This document shows positions 27,183 through 37,618 of a DNA stretch of 64,000 nt, piece after piece. The stretch's first letter is position 1. Each line of letters begins with the position of its first letter. Where the stretch lies: contig NZ_BANX01000028.1 in the NCBI RefSeq assembly GCF_000334455.1, forward strand, positions 62,001 through 126,000, written 5' to 3'. The position numbers and the translations under genes were made by a program. The DNA is from Gordonia soli NBRC 108243 (lineage in GTDB: Bacteria > Actinomycetota > Actinomycetes > Mycobacteriales > Mycobacteriaceae). The notes beneath the pieces are model-generated. The model saw nothing but the letters and a program-made list of their open reading frames with translations, was not told the origin of the DNA and made no database searches.

Positions 27183-27907
27183 CCGCCGAGCCCGACCGCC
27201 CGACGATCCTCGAACTCCGTCACGTCGAATGTGAGTCGCCGGGCTCGTACTCCGCCGGGCTGGCCCCGGTTGCCGACATGGTCACCGTGCGCTCCTGGCG
27301 GGAGCCTGTGCCGACCGACCCGAGTCCCTATGCGGCGATCCTCGTGATGGGCGGGCCGATGGGGGCCGACGACGGTGCGACCATCCCCTGGATCGCCGAC
27401 GAACTCGCACTGCTGCGCCGTGCCGTGGCCGCCGACATCCCGATCTGGGGTGTCTGCCTCGGCTCCCAACTGCTCGCACATGCGCTCGGAGCGGCCATCT
27501 CGACGGCAGCGACACCCGAGATCGGGGTCTCCGACGTCGAGCTCACCTCGGACGGGCGGGCCGATCCGGTGTGGTCGCACGTCCCGACAGACGAGTTCCC
27601 GACGCTGCAGTGGCATTTCGACACCTTCGACATCCCCGACGGGGCGGTCCGCCTCGCATCGTCGTCGGCCTATCCCAACCAGGTGTTCCGGCACCGGGGA
27701 AGCTACGGCGTCCAGTTCCACCTGGAGGTCGACGCAGCCCTGTTCGACGAGTGGCTCGAGATCGAGGACTACCGCACCGAGTTGACCACCCACCTCGGCG
27801 AGGACGCGGTGCACGCGACGACAGCCGCCGTGGCGCGGGTCGAGCCGACGACCCGGCCGATCGCCGAGACCGTCATCCGACGCTGGTTCGACGAGTACGT
27901 TCGCTGA
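27179..27907 (+). CDS. Class I glutamine amidotransferase domain protein
   Basis: 242 residues, a stand-alone GATase1 fold: nucleophile Cys in WGVCLGSQLLAHALGA and His-x-Glu in VQFHLEVDAALFDEW. Closest in appearance to GMP-synthase-type amidotransferase proteins. Given the amine catabolic setting, hydrolysis of a gamma-glutamyl amide (as by PuuD) is possible but not shown. Start ATG overlaps the Usp stop. Converges on the flavin oxidase gene. Confidence 0.8.
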   Translation: MTAEPDRPTILELRHVECESPGSYSAGLAPVADMVTVRSWREPVPTDPSPYAAILVMGGPMGADDGATIPWIADELALLRRAVAADIPIWGVCLGSQLLAHALGAAISTAATPEIGVSDVELTSDGRADPVWSHVPTDEFPTLQWHFDTFDIPDGAVRLASSSAYPNQVFRHRGSYGVQFHLEVDAALFDEWLEIEDYRTELTTHLGEDAVHATTAAVARVEPTTRPIAETVIRRWFDEYVR

Positions 27908-27931
27908 ACCCGGACGACACCGACGTCGACC

Positions 27932-29347
27932 TCAGCTGTCGAACCCCAGCCCGATGCGGTCGAGCGTGCTCAGCCACAGACCGCGCCGCCCGTAACGACG
28001 TTCGCTGCGAGCGAGTTCTCGTCGCGTCATCGTGATGCCGAACCAGCGCAACGGCTCCGGCGGGAACGGGATGGGCTTCGACCGGACCATCTGGAGACGG
28101 GTCCGTTCGGTGTCACGACCGTCGACCAGGTCGAGCGCGGTCTGCGCACCGAAGTAGGAGGCACCCACGCCCAGTCCGGTGAATCCGACGACGCTCACCA
28201 CCCGGCCGCCGTGCGAGCGGTCCCAGAAGGCACAGAACCGGGAGCAGGTGTCGATGACACCACCCCAGGCGTGATCGGCGCGGATGCCCTCGAGCTGCGG
28301 GAACATCTGCAGCAGGTGCTCGCCGAGTACGGCGAACTCCCGGGGCTCGGACTCGTGCTCGGTTCCCGCGCCGGAACCGTAGTGGTACAGCGCATCCCAC
28401 CCGCCGAACAGGATCCGATCGTCGGCGGTGAGTCGGAAGTAGTGAAACCGCGGCCCGCTGTCGGCGAGACCTTCACGTCCGTCCCATCCGATGGCCGAGC
28501 GCTGCGCCGCGGTCAACGGTTCGGTGACGATGGCGTAATCCCACACCGGCACGGTGTAGAGCCGGAGTCGACGGATCAGCGACGGGCTCGCCGACGTCGC
28601 CAGCACGACCCGCCGCGCCAGGACCGAGCCGTACCCGGTCATCGCCCGCACACCGTGTACGTCATCGCGGAGTCCGGTGATCTCGGTGTGCTCGTGGATC
28701 GTCACCCCGAGCCGCTCGGCCGCGGCCGCGAGTCCCCACGCGAGCTTCGCCGGGTCGAGCATGATGACATCCGGATCGTGGACCGCGGCGGCCACCATCG
28801 GCGAGGAGACCCGCGCGCGGGCCTCGTCCTCCGACAACAGGTGCATGTCGAGCCCGAGCCGCCTGCCTTCCGACGAGTATTCCCGCAGTTCGTCGACCTG
28901 CCAGTCGAAGTTCGCGATGTCGAGTTCACCGGTGCGCTCGGCATCGGCGTCGATGCCGAGACGCTCCAGCGTCGCCTCGATGGCATCGAGCGTCTCGCGG
29001 CCCATCCGGACCAGGTCGGGCAACTCGTCGGCGAACCGATCCAGCCCGTTCGACAGACCGTGGGTGATGCTCGCCGCACAGAAGCCACCGTTGCGGCCCG
29101 AGGCGTGTTCGGCGATTCGATCACGTTCGGCCAGAACGACCCGACGTTCGGGATCGGCCTCGGCGGCCTGCACCGCGGTCCACAACCCGGTGAACCCGCC
29201 ACCGACGACGAGCAGGTCCGCCGCCACCTCGCCCGCGAGTCGCGGTCGCGGTCGCGGGCGTTCGGCACGATCGAGCCAGTACGAGGTCGGACGAGCCTGT
29301 GCGACCATCGCGACACCGCGGGGTGTGGGTTCCCCGGCCCAGCTCAT
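27932..29347 (-). CDS. FAD-dependent amine/amino-acid oxidase (DAO/PuuB-like)
   Basis: 471 residues. FAD motif LLVVGGGFTGLWTAVQA, then HASGRNGGFCAASITHG, a common signature in gamma-glutamylputrescine oxidase-like proteins, and C-terminal VVGFTGLGVGASYFGAQ. Oxidises a primary or secondary amine to an imine or aldehyde with hydrogen peroxide release. The ATG at 29347 overlaps the upstream aldehyde dehydrogenase stop (ATGA), so oxidase and dehydrogenase are made together. The exact substrate is unknown. Confidence 0.83.
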   Translation of the reverse strand: MSWAGEPTPRGVAMVAQARPTSYWLDRAERPRPRPRLAGEVAADLLVVGGGFTGLWTAVQAAEADPERRVVLAERDRIAEHASGRNGGFCAASITHGLSNGLDRFADELPDLVRMGRETLDAIEATLERLGIDADAERTGELDIANFDWQVDELREYSSEGRRLGLDMHLLSEDEARARVSSPMVAAAVHDPDVIMLDPAKLAWGLAAAAERLGVTIHEHTEITGLRDDVHGVRAMTGYGSVLARRVVLATSASPSLIRRLRLYTVPVWDYAIVTEPLTAAQRSAIGWDGREGLADSGPRFHYFRLTADDRILFGGWDALYHYGSGAGTEHESEPREFAVLGEHLLQMFPQLEGIRADHAWGGVIDTCSRFCAFWDRSHGGRVVSVVGFTGLGVGASYFGAQTALDLVDGRDTERTRLQMVRSKPIPFPPEPLRWFGITMTRRELARSERRYGRRGLWLSTLDRIGLGFDS

Positions 29348-30903
29348 GAGGTCACCGCGTCCTCGGCCGGCGACCCCTCGGCCGAGGTGGCACGGTCGGG
29401 AACCGTCCCGTCACGTTGTGCGCCATCGGCGAAGACGATGCGCTGCCAGTCCTTGCGCGCGACGCCGGTGATGTCACTCATGACGTGTTTGACGGTCAGG
29501 TATTCGTCGAGTGCGTAGGTCGACATGTCCTTGCCGAACCCGGATGCCTTGTAGCCACCGTGCGGCATCTCGTTGACGATCGGGATGTGGTCGTTGATCC
29601 ACACGCAACCGGCCGCGATCTCCCGGGACGCGCGCTGCGCGCGGAACACGTCTCGCGTCCACGCGGATGCAGCCAGACCGTAGCGGGTGTCGTTGGCCCG
29701 GCGGATCGCATCGTCGTCGTCGACGAAGGAGCTGACGGTGAGCACCGGACCGAACACCTCGTCGCGATAGATCTCGGAGTCCTCGGTGACGTCGGCGAGC
29801 AGCGTCGGCGCATAGAAGCAACCAGGTCCGTCGGGTGCCGTGCCGCCGGTGACGAGGCGAGCACCGGCCGCCACCGCACGATCGACCATCGCGGCGACCT
29901 TCTTCCGATGCGGATGCGAACTGAGCGACCCCATGTCGGTCGAGGGGTCGGTGGGATCGCCCACCGACACCCGCGACATGACCTCGCCGACACCGGCGAC
30001 GAAGTCGTCGTACAACGACTCCGCCACGATGGCCCTGGTCGCCGCGGTGCAGTCCTGTCCGGCGTTGATCAGCGATCCGGCCACCGCACCGTTGACGGCG
30101 GCATCGAGGTCGGCATCGTCGAACACGACGAACGGCGCCTTGCCGCCGAGCTCCAACTGCACACGTCGACCGTGGCGCGCGGCCTGGGACATGACCAGCC
30201 GCCCGACGTCAGTGGACCCGGTGAAGGTCACCATGTCGATGTCGGTGTGCCCGGCGAGAGCCGCCCCGACCTCCGCACCGGTACCGACGACGACGTTCAA
30301 CACACCGTCGGGCAGACCCGCCTCCGTCGCCAGCTCGGCAAGCAGCAGCGTGGTCAGCGGTGTCAGCTCCGACGGCTTGAGGACCACTGCGCACCCGGCG
30401 GCCAGCGCGGGCATCACCTTCCACATCGCCATCTGCAGCGGGTAGTTCCACGGAGCGATGGACCCGATTACCCCGACCGGCTCTCGACGGATGGACGATG
30501 TGTGGTCGGGCGAGTACTCCGCCGACGCCTTGCCGTCGAGATCGCGGGCGACGCCGGCGTAGAAGTCGACGTGGTCGATGCTGCCGGGGATGTCGAACTC
30601 CGCCGCAAGCCGTACGGACCGTCCGCTGTGGGCGACCTCGTCGTCGACGAGGTCGCCGGAACGGCTCTCGAGGAGTCGTGCGAGGGTGCGGAGCACCGCC
30701 GACCTCTCGGCGGGAGGCGCTGCGCCCCAGTCACGTTGGCCGATGCGTGCCGATGCCACCGCATCGTCGACGTCGGCGGCCTCACCGAGGAGCATCGCGG
30801 AGATCGGGCGGTCGGTCGCAGGGTTCATCAACGTGAAGCCGGGACCCGCGCCGACCCGCGCTCTACCGTTGATCCAACTCGTCGGCACTGTCCTGGTCGC
30901 CAT
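29344..30903 (-). CDS. Aldehyde dehydrogenase, aminobutyraldehyde/succinate-semialdehyde type
   Basis: 519 residues. Catalytic Glu in LELGGKAPFVVFDDADL, nucleophile Cys in NAGQDCTAATR, NAD region FTGSTDVGR and IAPWNYPLQMAMWK. Oxidises the aldehyde from amine oxidation or transamination to a carboxylate. The ATG at 30903 follows a TACGAT box with an eight-base gap. It is divergent from an Lrp-type regulator, which probably controls it. Confidence 0.9.
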   Translation of the reverse strand: MATRTVPTSWINGRARVGAGPGFTLMNPATDRPISAMLLGEAADVDDAVASARIGQRDWGAAPPAERSAVLRTLARLLESRSGDLVDDEVAHSGRSVRLAAEFDIPGSIDHVDFYAGVARDLDGKASAEYSPDHTSSIRREPVGVIGSIAPWNYPLQMAMWKVMPALAAGCAVVLKPSELTPLTTLLLAELATEAGLPDGVLNVVVGTGAEVGAALAGHTDIDMVTFTGSTDVGRLVMSQAARHGRRVQLELGGKAPFVVFDDADLDAAVNGAVAGSLINAGQDCTAATRAIVAESLYDDFVAGVGEVMSRVSVGDPTDPSTDMGSLSSHPHRKKVAAMVDRAVAAGARLVTGGTAPDGPGCFYAPTLLADVTEDSEIYRDEVFGPVLTVSSFVDDDDAIRRANDTRYGLAASAWTRDVFRAQRASREIAAGCVWINDHIPIVNEMPHGGYKASGFGKDMSTYALDEYLTVKHVMSDITGVARKDWQRIVFADGAQRDGTVPDRATSAEGSPAEDAVTS

Positions 30904-30911
30904 ACCCGCCG

Positions 30912-30917
30912 ATCGTA
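30912..30917 (-). promoter_or_regulatory. Predicted -10 box (TACGAT) of the leaderless aldehyde dehydrogenase gene
   Basis: Minus-strand hexamer ending eight bases before the ATG at 30903, within the 113-base divergent gap to the Lrp gene. Confidence 0.5.
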
Positions 30918-31016
30918 ACAGCCCTCTGATGCGGATTCCTGACGAATGGAGTGGTCGCAACGACGAATTCCCCGTGGATCCTTGCCTCGAACTCCGGAAT
31001 CCGTCACGATCAGGGA

Positions 31017-31481
31017 GTGCCAGACTCCACTCCGCCCCATCTGGACTCGGTGGCCAAGAAGATCATCGAGCACCTGCAGGCCGACGGCCGCAGCTCGTAC
31101 GCGTCCATCGGCAAGTCCGTCGGGTTGTCCGAAGCTGCTGTGCGCAACCGTGTACAGAAGCTGAGCGACTCCGGGCTGCTCCAGGTCGTCGCGGTGACCG
31201 ACCCCCTGAAACTCGGCTTCCATCGGCAGGCGCTGATCGGTATCCGCTGCACGGGTGACACCGAGGCGCTCGCCGACCAACTGTCGCAGAGCCCCGAGAT
31301 CGACTACGTGGTCCTGACGGCCGGCTCCTTCGACATCCTCATCGAAGTGGTGTGCGAGGACGACGATCACCTGCTCCAGATCCTCAACCACAAGGTGCGC
31401 GTGCACACCAGCGTGACCGCCACGGAAACCCTCGTCTACCTCAAACTCGTGAAACAACAATACAATTGGGGCACCCGATGA
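31017..31481 (+). CDS. Lrp/AsnC-family transcriptional regulator
   Basis: 154 residues. N-terminal winged helix (SVAKKIIEHLQADGRSSYAS, SEAAVRNRVQKL) and C-terminal RAM ligand domain (VVLTAGSFDILIEVVCEDD). Small amino-acid-responsive regulator. The GTG at 31017 has an AGGGA site. It is coupled to the aminotransferase by an ATGA overlap and divergent from the dehydrogenase-oxidase pair, so it probably governs the whole amine block. Confidence 0.9.
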   Translation: MPDSTPPHLDSVAKKIIEHLQADGRSSYASIGKSVGLSEAAVRNRVQKLSDSGLLQVVAVTDPLKLGFHRQALIGIRCTGDTEALADQLSQSPEIDYVVLTAGSFDILIEVVCEDDDHLLQILNHKVRVHTSVTATETLVYLKLVKQQYNWGTR

Positions 31482-32851
31482 CCGCAACCACCGAATCGAC
31501 CGACCTGGGCGCACGCAGTGCAGCCCACCTCTGGGGACACTTCGCGCGACACGGCGACGCGATCCGGCCGCCGGTGATCGTGCGCGGCGACGGAATGAAG
31601 ATCTACGACGACCGTGGCCGCGAGTACATCGACGGGCTGGCCGGACTGTTCGTGGTACAGGCCGGCCACGGCCGCGAGGAACTCGCCGACGCCGCTGCCC
31701 GGCAGGCAAAGGAGCTGGCCTTCTTCCCGCTCTGGTCGTACGCGACACCGTCGGCGATCGAACTGGCCGAGCGTCTGGCCGCGTACGCACCCGGCGATCT
31801 CAACCGCGTCTTCTTCACCACCGGCGGCGGCGAGGCGGTGGAAAGCGCCTGGAAGCTGGCCAAACACTTCTTCAAGCTGACCGGCAAACCCACCAAGCAC
31901 AAGGTGATCTCACGCGCGGTGGCTTATCACGGGACCCCGCAGGGAGCGCTGGCGATCACCGGGGTGCCGGCGATGAAGTCGATGTTCGAGCCGCTGACCC
32001 CCGGCGGCTTCCGTGTGCCGAACACCAACATCTACCGCGCGGCGGACGACCTCGGGGACGACCCGAAGAAGTTCGGGCGCTGGGCTGCGGACCGGATCGC
32101 CGAGGCCATCGAGTTCGAGGGGCCCGACACCGTCGCCGCCGTGTTCTTGGAGCCGGTCCAGAACGCGGGCGGGTGCTTCCCGCCCCCACCGGGTTACTTC
32201 GAGCGGGTACGAGAGATCTGCGACGAATACGACGTGTTGTTGGTGTCCGACGAGGTGATCTGCGCCTTCGGCCGCATCGGGTCGATGTTCGCCTGCGACG
32301 ACTTCGGATACGTGCCCGACATCATCACCTGCGCAAAGGGAATGACGTCGGGGTACTCGCCGATCGGCGCGATGATCGCCAGCGATCGCCTGTTCGAGCC
32401 GTTCCGCGACGGGACCACAACCTTCCCGCACGGCTACACCTTCGGCGGTCACCCCGTGTCGTCGGCGGTCGCCCTCGCCAACCTCGACATCTTCGAGCGC
32501 GAGGGCCTCAACGATCACGTGAAGACCAATGCGAGCATCTTCCGCTCGACACTCGAGCGGCTGCACGACCTGCCGATCGTCGGCGACGTGCGCGGCGAGG
32601 GCTACTTCTACGGGATCGAGCTGGTGAAGGACAAGGCCACCAAGGAAACCTTCACCCCGGCCGAGTCCGAGCGCATCCTCCGCGGCTTCCTCTCGTCGGC
32701 CCTGTTCGATGCCGGCCTGTACTGCCGCGCCGACGACCGCGGCGATCCGGTCGTGCAGTTGGCCCCGCCACTCATCGCGGGTACCGCCGACTTCGACGCG
32801 ATGGAACAGATCCTGCGGTCGGTGCTGACGGAGGCGTACTCACTCCTCTGA
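31478..32851 (+). CDS. Class III pyridoxal-phosphate aminotransferase (Rv3329-like, omega-amine type)
   Basis: 457 residues. Motifs: GLFVVQAGHGREELADAA, TTGGGEAVESAWKLAKHF, and the PLP Lys in ITCAKGMTSGYSPIGA. Transfers an omega amino group (putrescine, cadaverine, beta-alanine or similar) to pyruvate or a keto acid, giving an aldehyde for the neighbouring dehydrogenase. By recalled order Rv3329 lies next to dacB1, as this gene does here. The ATG overlaps the Lrp stop. Confidence 0.9.
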   Translation: MTATTESTDLGARSAAHLWGHFARHGDAIRPPVIVRGDGMKIYDDRGREYIDGLAGLFVVQAGHGREELADAAARQAKELAFFPLWSYATPSAIELAERLAAYAPGDLNRVFFTTGGGEAVESAWKLAKHFFKLTGKPTKHKVISRAVAYHGTPQGALAITGVPAMKSMFEPLTPGGFRVPNTNIYRAADDLGDDPKKFGRWAADRIAEAIEFEGPDTVAAVFLEPVQNAGGCFPPPPGYFERVREICDEYDVLLVSDEVICAFGRIGSMFACDDFGYVPDIITCAKGMTSGYSPIGAMIASDRLFEPFRDGTTTFPHGYTFGGHPVSSAVALANLDIFEREGLNDHVKTNASIFRSTLERLHDLPIVGDVRGEGYFYGIELVKDKATKETFTPAESERILRGFLSSALFDAGLYCRADDRGDPVVQLAPPLIAGTADFDAMEQILRSVLTEAYSLL

Positions 32852-32886
32852 CCGGCTACGCGGGCGGCACCCCACGGGCCTGTAAC

Positions 32887-32935
32887 CCACAGGGCTCCGA
32901 CCCGCGAGACCTCACCCCACAGAGCCCCGACCCGC
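32887..32935 (+). repeat. Direct repeat in the aminotransferase-dacB gap
   Basis: Two 19-base copies (32887-32905 and 32917-32935), 17 of 19 bases identical, with a 30-base period. The 194-base gap shows no other gene-like content. Confidence 0.6.
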
Positions 32936-33032
32936 CGGGGTCAGTGCGCCGCCACCGCGCCTCATGCCGTCCCGGTCGGAGCCGGTTGGTTAAGGCCCGC
33001 GCTCATCGGCGAACACCGGCCGGTGGCGCTGG

Positions 33033-33038
33033 TAGATT
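33033..33038 (+). promoter_or_regulatory. Predicted -10 box (TAGATT) of leaderless dacB
   Basis: Hexamer ends seven bases before the GTG at 33046. Confidence 0.5.
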
Positions 33039-33045
33039 CCCTGCG

Positions 33046-34341
33046 GTGAGCCATCACTCACCGCGTTCGGGGGCGCGTGTCATCACGGCGATCCTGGTCA
33101 CGGTCATCATCGGCGCCCTGGCGGGCATCGGCGCAGCACCGACGCATGCGGCGCCGGTCCCCACGCCTGCCACCGACCACTGTCCGCACAAGGTGGGCAC
33201 GCCTCCGCCGGTCGACACCTCCGAGGTCGTCGCGCCCGGCTCGACCACCCCACCCCCGCTGCCCGTCCCCGAGTCTCCCCGCGGCGGCAGCCGACTGGCC
33301 GGATGCGGCGTGGTCCACGATCCCGCCGCCGGCGCACTCCCCCGTGATCTCACGTCGTCGGGATGGCTGATCGCCGACCTCGACTCCGGTGACGTGATCG
33401 CGGCGAAGGATCCACACGGTCGCTACCGACCGGCCTCGACCATCAAGGTGCTGCTGGCACTGGTCGCCATCGACGAACTCGAACTCGACACGACTGTCGA
33501 GGCCACCGATGAGGACTGGATGGCCGAGGGTGACTCGTGCGGGATGGGACCGCGCGGAAAGTACACCAACCGCCAGCTGCTCACGGGGCTGATCGTGGTG
33601 TCCGGCAACGACTGTGCGACCGCCCTCGCCCGAGAACTCGGCGGCCGCGAGCAGACGCTGGCGAAGATGAACACCAAGGCGCGCGAACTGGGCGCCCTCG
33701 ACACGCGGGCCGCCAGTCCCTCCGGTCTCGATGCACCCGGGATGTCGTCGTCCCCCTACGATCTCGCCGTGATCTTCCGCGCGGCGATGCGCGACGACCT
33801 CTTCCGCGAGCTCATCGCGTTGCCGACCTATCGGTTCCCCGGCTACCCGCGTCGGCTCGACGTCCCTGAGGACAAGGACCATCCCGCGTACCTGATGCAG
33901 ACGTCGAATCACATGCTGCTGGACGGATATCCGGGCATGATCGGCGGCAAGACCGGTTACACCGACGACGCTCGCAAGACCTTCGTCGGCGCCGTTCAGC
34001 GCGACGGTCGGACCCTTGTCATCGTGCAGATGTTCGGTCTCACCTACGAGGGAAACTCCTATTGGGACCAGGCTGCGCGGATGATCGACTACGGGTTCCA
34101 CAGCCCGGCCGGGACCCGGGTCGGCTCGCTGGACACCGACTCGGGTGACGCTGCCGCCGCGCGCCAGGACACCGGCGACACCGTCGCACCGACCACGAAT
34201 CCCGCTGCCGCGCAACGTGCGTCGACACACAGCGACACAGGCCCGTCGAGCTGGCCGATGCGACTGCTCGTCGGCCTCGGACTCACGGTGATCGCCCTGA
34301 TCCTGCTGTCGGTGGGACTGGGCCGCTTCTCGCGTCGGTGA
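33046..34341 (+). CDS. dacB: D-alanyl-D-alanine carboxypeptidase
   Basis: Low-molecular-mass penicillin-binding protein that trims the terminal D-Ala of peptidoglycan stem peptides. 431 residues: N-terminal signal segment (ITAILVTVIIGALAGIG, cleavage near THAAP), a Pro-rich linker, catalytic domain with PASTIK (SxxK), SGND (SxN) and GKTGYTD (KTG), then a Thr/Ala linker and a C-terminal membrane anchor (LLVGLGLTVIALILLSVGL). The GTG at 33046 fits the leaderless promoter; the long upstream frame is the aminotransferase gene read out of frame. Rv3330 (dacB1) homologue by position. Confidence 0.93.
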   Translation: MSHHSPRSGARVITAILVTVIIGALAGIGAAPTHAAPVPTPATDHCPHKVGTPPPVDTSEVVAPGSTTPPPLPVPESPRGGSRLAGCGVVHDPAAGALPRDLTSSGWLIADLDSGDVIAAKDPHGRYRPASTIKVLLALVAIDELELDTTVEATDEDWMAEGDSCGMGPRGKYTNRQLLTGLIVVSGNDCATALARELGGREQTLAKMNTKARELGALDTRAASPSGLDAPGMSSSPYDLAVIFRAAMRDDLFRELIALPTYRFPGYPRRLDVPEDKDHPAYLMQTSNHMLLDGYPGMIGGKTGYTDDARKTFVGAVQRDGRTLVIVQMFGLTYEGNSYWDQAARMIDYGFHSPAGTRVGSLDTDSGDAAAARQDTGDTVAPTTNPAAAQRASTHSDTGPSSWPMRLLVGLGLTVIALILLSVGLGRFSRR

Positions 34342-34441
34342 CCCGACAGCCAGTGATTTGACGAGGAGTGACTGCGTAGCGGCGACCCTACGGCTGCGAC
34401 CTCGCGCCGACTTGCGCTGCCCGGAGCGACGGTCCGTGAGG

Positions 34442-35503
34442 TCAGCGCCGGAGCAACCAGGCCAGGATCGCGCTGAGCGCAGCTCCGAATCCGGCGGCAG
34501 CGGCCAGGGTGGCCGGCTTGGGCACGGGATGCACGTCGTAGGCGGGGGCGATGGTGACCGGCCCGCGCTCGATGTCGCCGTCGGTCTCCTCGATCACCTG
34601 ATACTCGGCGTTGAGCGGGTCGGTGGCGCACCACGCACTGGCGTACAGCACGATCCGGGATGCGAGGTAGGCGAACACCATGATGCCGATGATGGGACCG
34701 AAGGCGATGCCTGCCGGGCTACCGAGCACCGACTTCAGGTAGATGCCACCGACTGTCTTGACGATCTCGAAGGCGATCGCCACGACGAGTCCGGCCTTCA
34801 GGGTGTTGCGGTACGGCAGCGGCACCAGCGGGAGTCGGGCCAGCACGAAGGTGAAGAGCAACCACGACGCCAGCACCGAGACCAGGATCGACACGATCCG
34901 GATCAGGATCGGTGCCCACGACGCGTCGTCGAGCCCGACCCACGACAGCAACCGGTGCACGAGTCCGCTGTTGCCGAGGGCGGTGAGCCCCAACGTGACC
35001 GCGAACGCGAGCCCCAGGACCAAGAAGGTGACCAGGTCCCAGACCTTGGACATGACGGCGTTGCGCTCGACCCGGCCGCCGTACATCTCGGTGAATCCGA
35101 CACGCACACCCGAGATCCAACCGATACCGGTGAACGCGGCACCGAGAAGACCGACGATGCCGACCGCGGTGCGCGAGTCGATGGCCGAGTCGATCAGATC
35201 GTCGATCTGCGTGTCGAGTCCCTCGGGCATCGCCTTGACCACCGCGTCCTTGAGCTGCGCGATCAGGTCGGGCTGGTTGGCCAGCACGAAGGCGGCCAAC
35301 GCGAAGATCACCATCACGATCGGAACCAACGCGAGGATGCCGTTGAAGCTGATCGCAGCGGCATAGACGTTGCCACGGCGATCGTTGTAGCGCTGCACCG
35401 TGTTCATGAGGTGATCCAGCCACGGCCACCGCTGTCTGGCGTCGGCGAACCGGGCGGTGCCCTCGTCCACGGTCTTCTTCGCCGAATCGATCGCGGAACT
35501 CAT
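34442..35503 (-). CDS. YihY/BrkB-family inner membrane protein (Rv3335c homologue)
   Basis: 353 residues with about six membrane segments; AAAISFNGILALVPIVMVIFA near the N-terminus and the GIAFGPIIGIMVFAYLASRIVLYAS stretch match the YihY family. Function is not settled; an RNase BN assignment was withdrawn for E. coli YihY. It lies downstream of trpS, as recalled for Rv3335c-Rv3336c. A GGGAGA site precedes the ATG. Confidence 0.85.
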   Translation of the reverse strand: MSSAIDSAKKTVDEGTARFADARQRWPWLDHLMNTVQRYNDRRGNVYAAAISFNGILALVPIVMVIFALAAFVLANQPDLIAQLKDAVVKAMPEGLDTQIDDLIDSAIDSRTAVGIVGLLGAAFTGIGWISGVRVGFTEMYGGRVERNAVMSKVWDLVTFLVLGLAFAVTLGLTALGNSGLVHRLLSWVGLDDASWAPILIRIVSILVSVLASWLLFTFVLARLPLVPLPYRNTLKAGLVVAIAFEIVKTVGGIYLKSVLGSPAGIAFGPIIGIMVFAYLASRIVLYASAWCATDPLNAEYQVIEETDGDIERGPVTIAPAYDVHPVPKPATLAAAAGFGAALSAILAWLLRR

Positions 35504-35535
35504 CGGTGCCGTCTCCCGTCGGATCAGGTGGTCCA

Positions 35536-35589
35536 GTCTCGCTTCAGGTCCCAGTCTCGCTTCAAGTCCGGGTCTCGCTTCGGGTCCCG
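35536..35589 (+). repeat. Three tandem 18-bp repeats between trpS and the yihY-like gene
   Basis: Units at 35536-35553, 35554-35571 and 35572-35589, each starting GTCTCGCTTC, followed by a degenerate partial copy. On the minus strand the array lies in the untranslated stretch between the two genes. Confidence 0.75.
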
Positions 35590-35628
35590 GTCACCTCGGG
35601 TCCCGGGCTCGTCCCGCTCCTGATCTCC

Positions 35629-36675
<1,047 letters not shown>

Positions 36676-36720
36676 TCAGACAACCGGTGCCACCCGACGT
36701 CAGCGTCGGTGCGTCGATGA

Positions 36721-37560
36721 TCACCCGTAGACGACGGTGACCGGCGCGTGATCGGACCAGCGCAGATCGTAGGCGTCTGCGCGATCGACGTAGGCACGCG
36801 TCGCCTGCTCGGCCAACCGCCGGTTGGCCAGCTGGTAGTCGATGCGCCATCCGGAGTCGTTGTCGAAGGCCTTGCCGCGCCAGGACCACCAGCTGTAGGG
36901 ACCGGACTGGTCGGGGTGCAGATCGCGGACCACGTCCGACCAGCCTCGTGACCTCAGCAGATCGTCGACCCACTCGCGCTCGTGCGGTAGGAAGCCCGGA
37001 CTCTTCCGGTTGCCCTTCCAGTTCTTGATGTCGGCCTCGGCGGGCGCGATGTTCCAGTCGCCGCCGACCGCGACCGCGCGTCGGCGTCGGGCGAGGGTGG
37101 TCAGATGATCGCCGAACTCGTCGAGGAAGCGCTTCTTCTCGGCGAACTTCGCGACGTCTTTGGGGTCGTCGGTCTCGGCGGCACCCTTGGGGAGGTAGAG
37201 GCTGGCCGCCGTCACCTGCCGGCCGTCGATGTCGAAGTCTGCTTCGAGATAGCGGCCGGCGCCGTCGAACTCGGCGCTGCCGAAGCCCACACGGTGCGCA
37301 GTCGCCGCCTGCCGGCTGAGGATCCCGACTCCGGCGTGGCCCTTGACGACCGACTCGGTCATCACGAGATGCCAGCCGTCGTCGAGAACCGGCGCGAGGG
37401 CGTCGCGCGCCTGGTCCTCGTCGGCCCGGATCTCCTGGAGCAGCACGATGTCGGCCTCGGCGCCGGCCAACCAGGGCACCAGCCCCCGGTTGGTGGATGA
37501 GCGATGTTTGACGGCGGCTCGGATCCCGTTCACGTTCACGGTGGTGATGGCGAAGGACAC
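36721..37560 (-). CDS. xthA: Exodeoxyribonuclease III
   Basis: AP endonuclease and 3'-5' exonuclease of base-excision repair. 279 residues. Metal and catalytic residues in TTVNVNGIRAAV, LLQEIRAD, GGDWNIAPAEADIKN, GWRIDYQLAN and RWSDHAPVTV. The GTG at 37560 follows TATGAT with an eight-base gap, the best -10 match in the window. Divergent from bfd. Confidence 0.94.
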   Translation of the reverse strand: MSFAITTVNVNGIRAAVKHRSSTNRGLVPWLAGAEADIVLLQEIRADEDQARDALAPVLDDGWHLVMTESVVKGHAGVGILSRQAATAHRVGFGSAEFDGAGRYLEADFDIDGRQVTAASLYLPKGAAETDDPKDVAKFAEKKRFLDEFGDHLTTLARRRRAVAVGGDWNIAPAEADIKNWKGNRKSPGFLPHEREWVDDLLRSRGWSDVVRDLHPDQSGPYSWWSWRGKAFDNDSGWRIDYQLANRRLAEQATRAYVDRADAYDLRWSDHAPVTVVYG

Positions 37561-37568
37561 GGTTGGTC

Positions 37569-37574
37569 ATCATA
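37569..37574 (-). promoter_or_regulatory. Predicted -10 box (TATGAT) of leaderless xthA
   Basis: Minus-strand hexamer ending eight bases before the GTG at 37560. Confidence 0.55.
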
Positions 37575-37618
37575 GGGGCGCCTGCCGACACGATCAGCTG
37601 CCGTCATCGGGTCGCGGC

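Noticed and set aside
32887..32935. Possible CRISPR-like repeats
   Set aside because: Only two copies with an 11-base spacer and no cas genes.
32173..33045. Long N-terminal extension of the carboxypeptidase frame
   Set aside because: It is the aminotransferase gene read in another frame; the signal peptide and leaderless box put the start at 33046.
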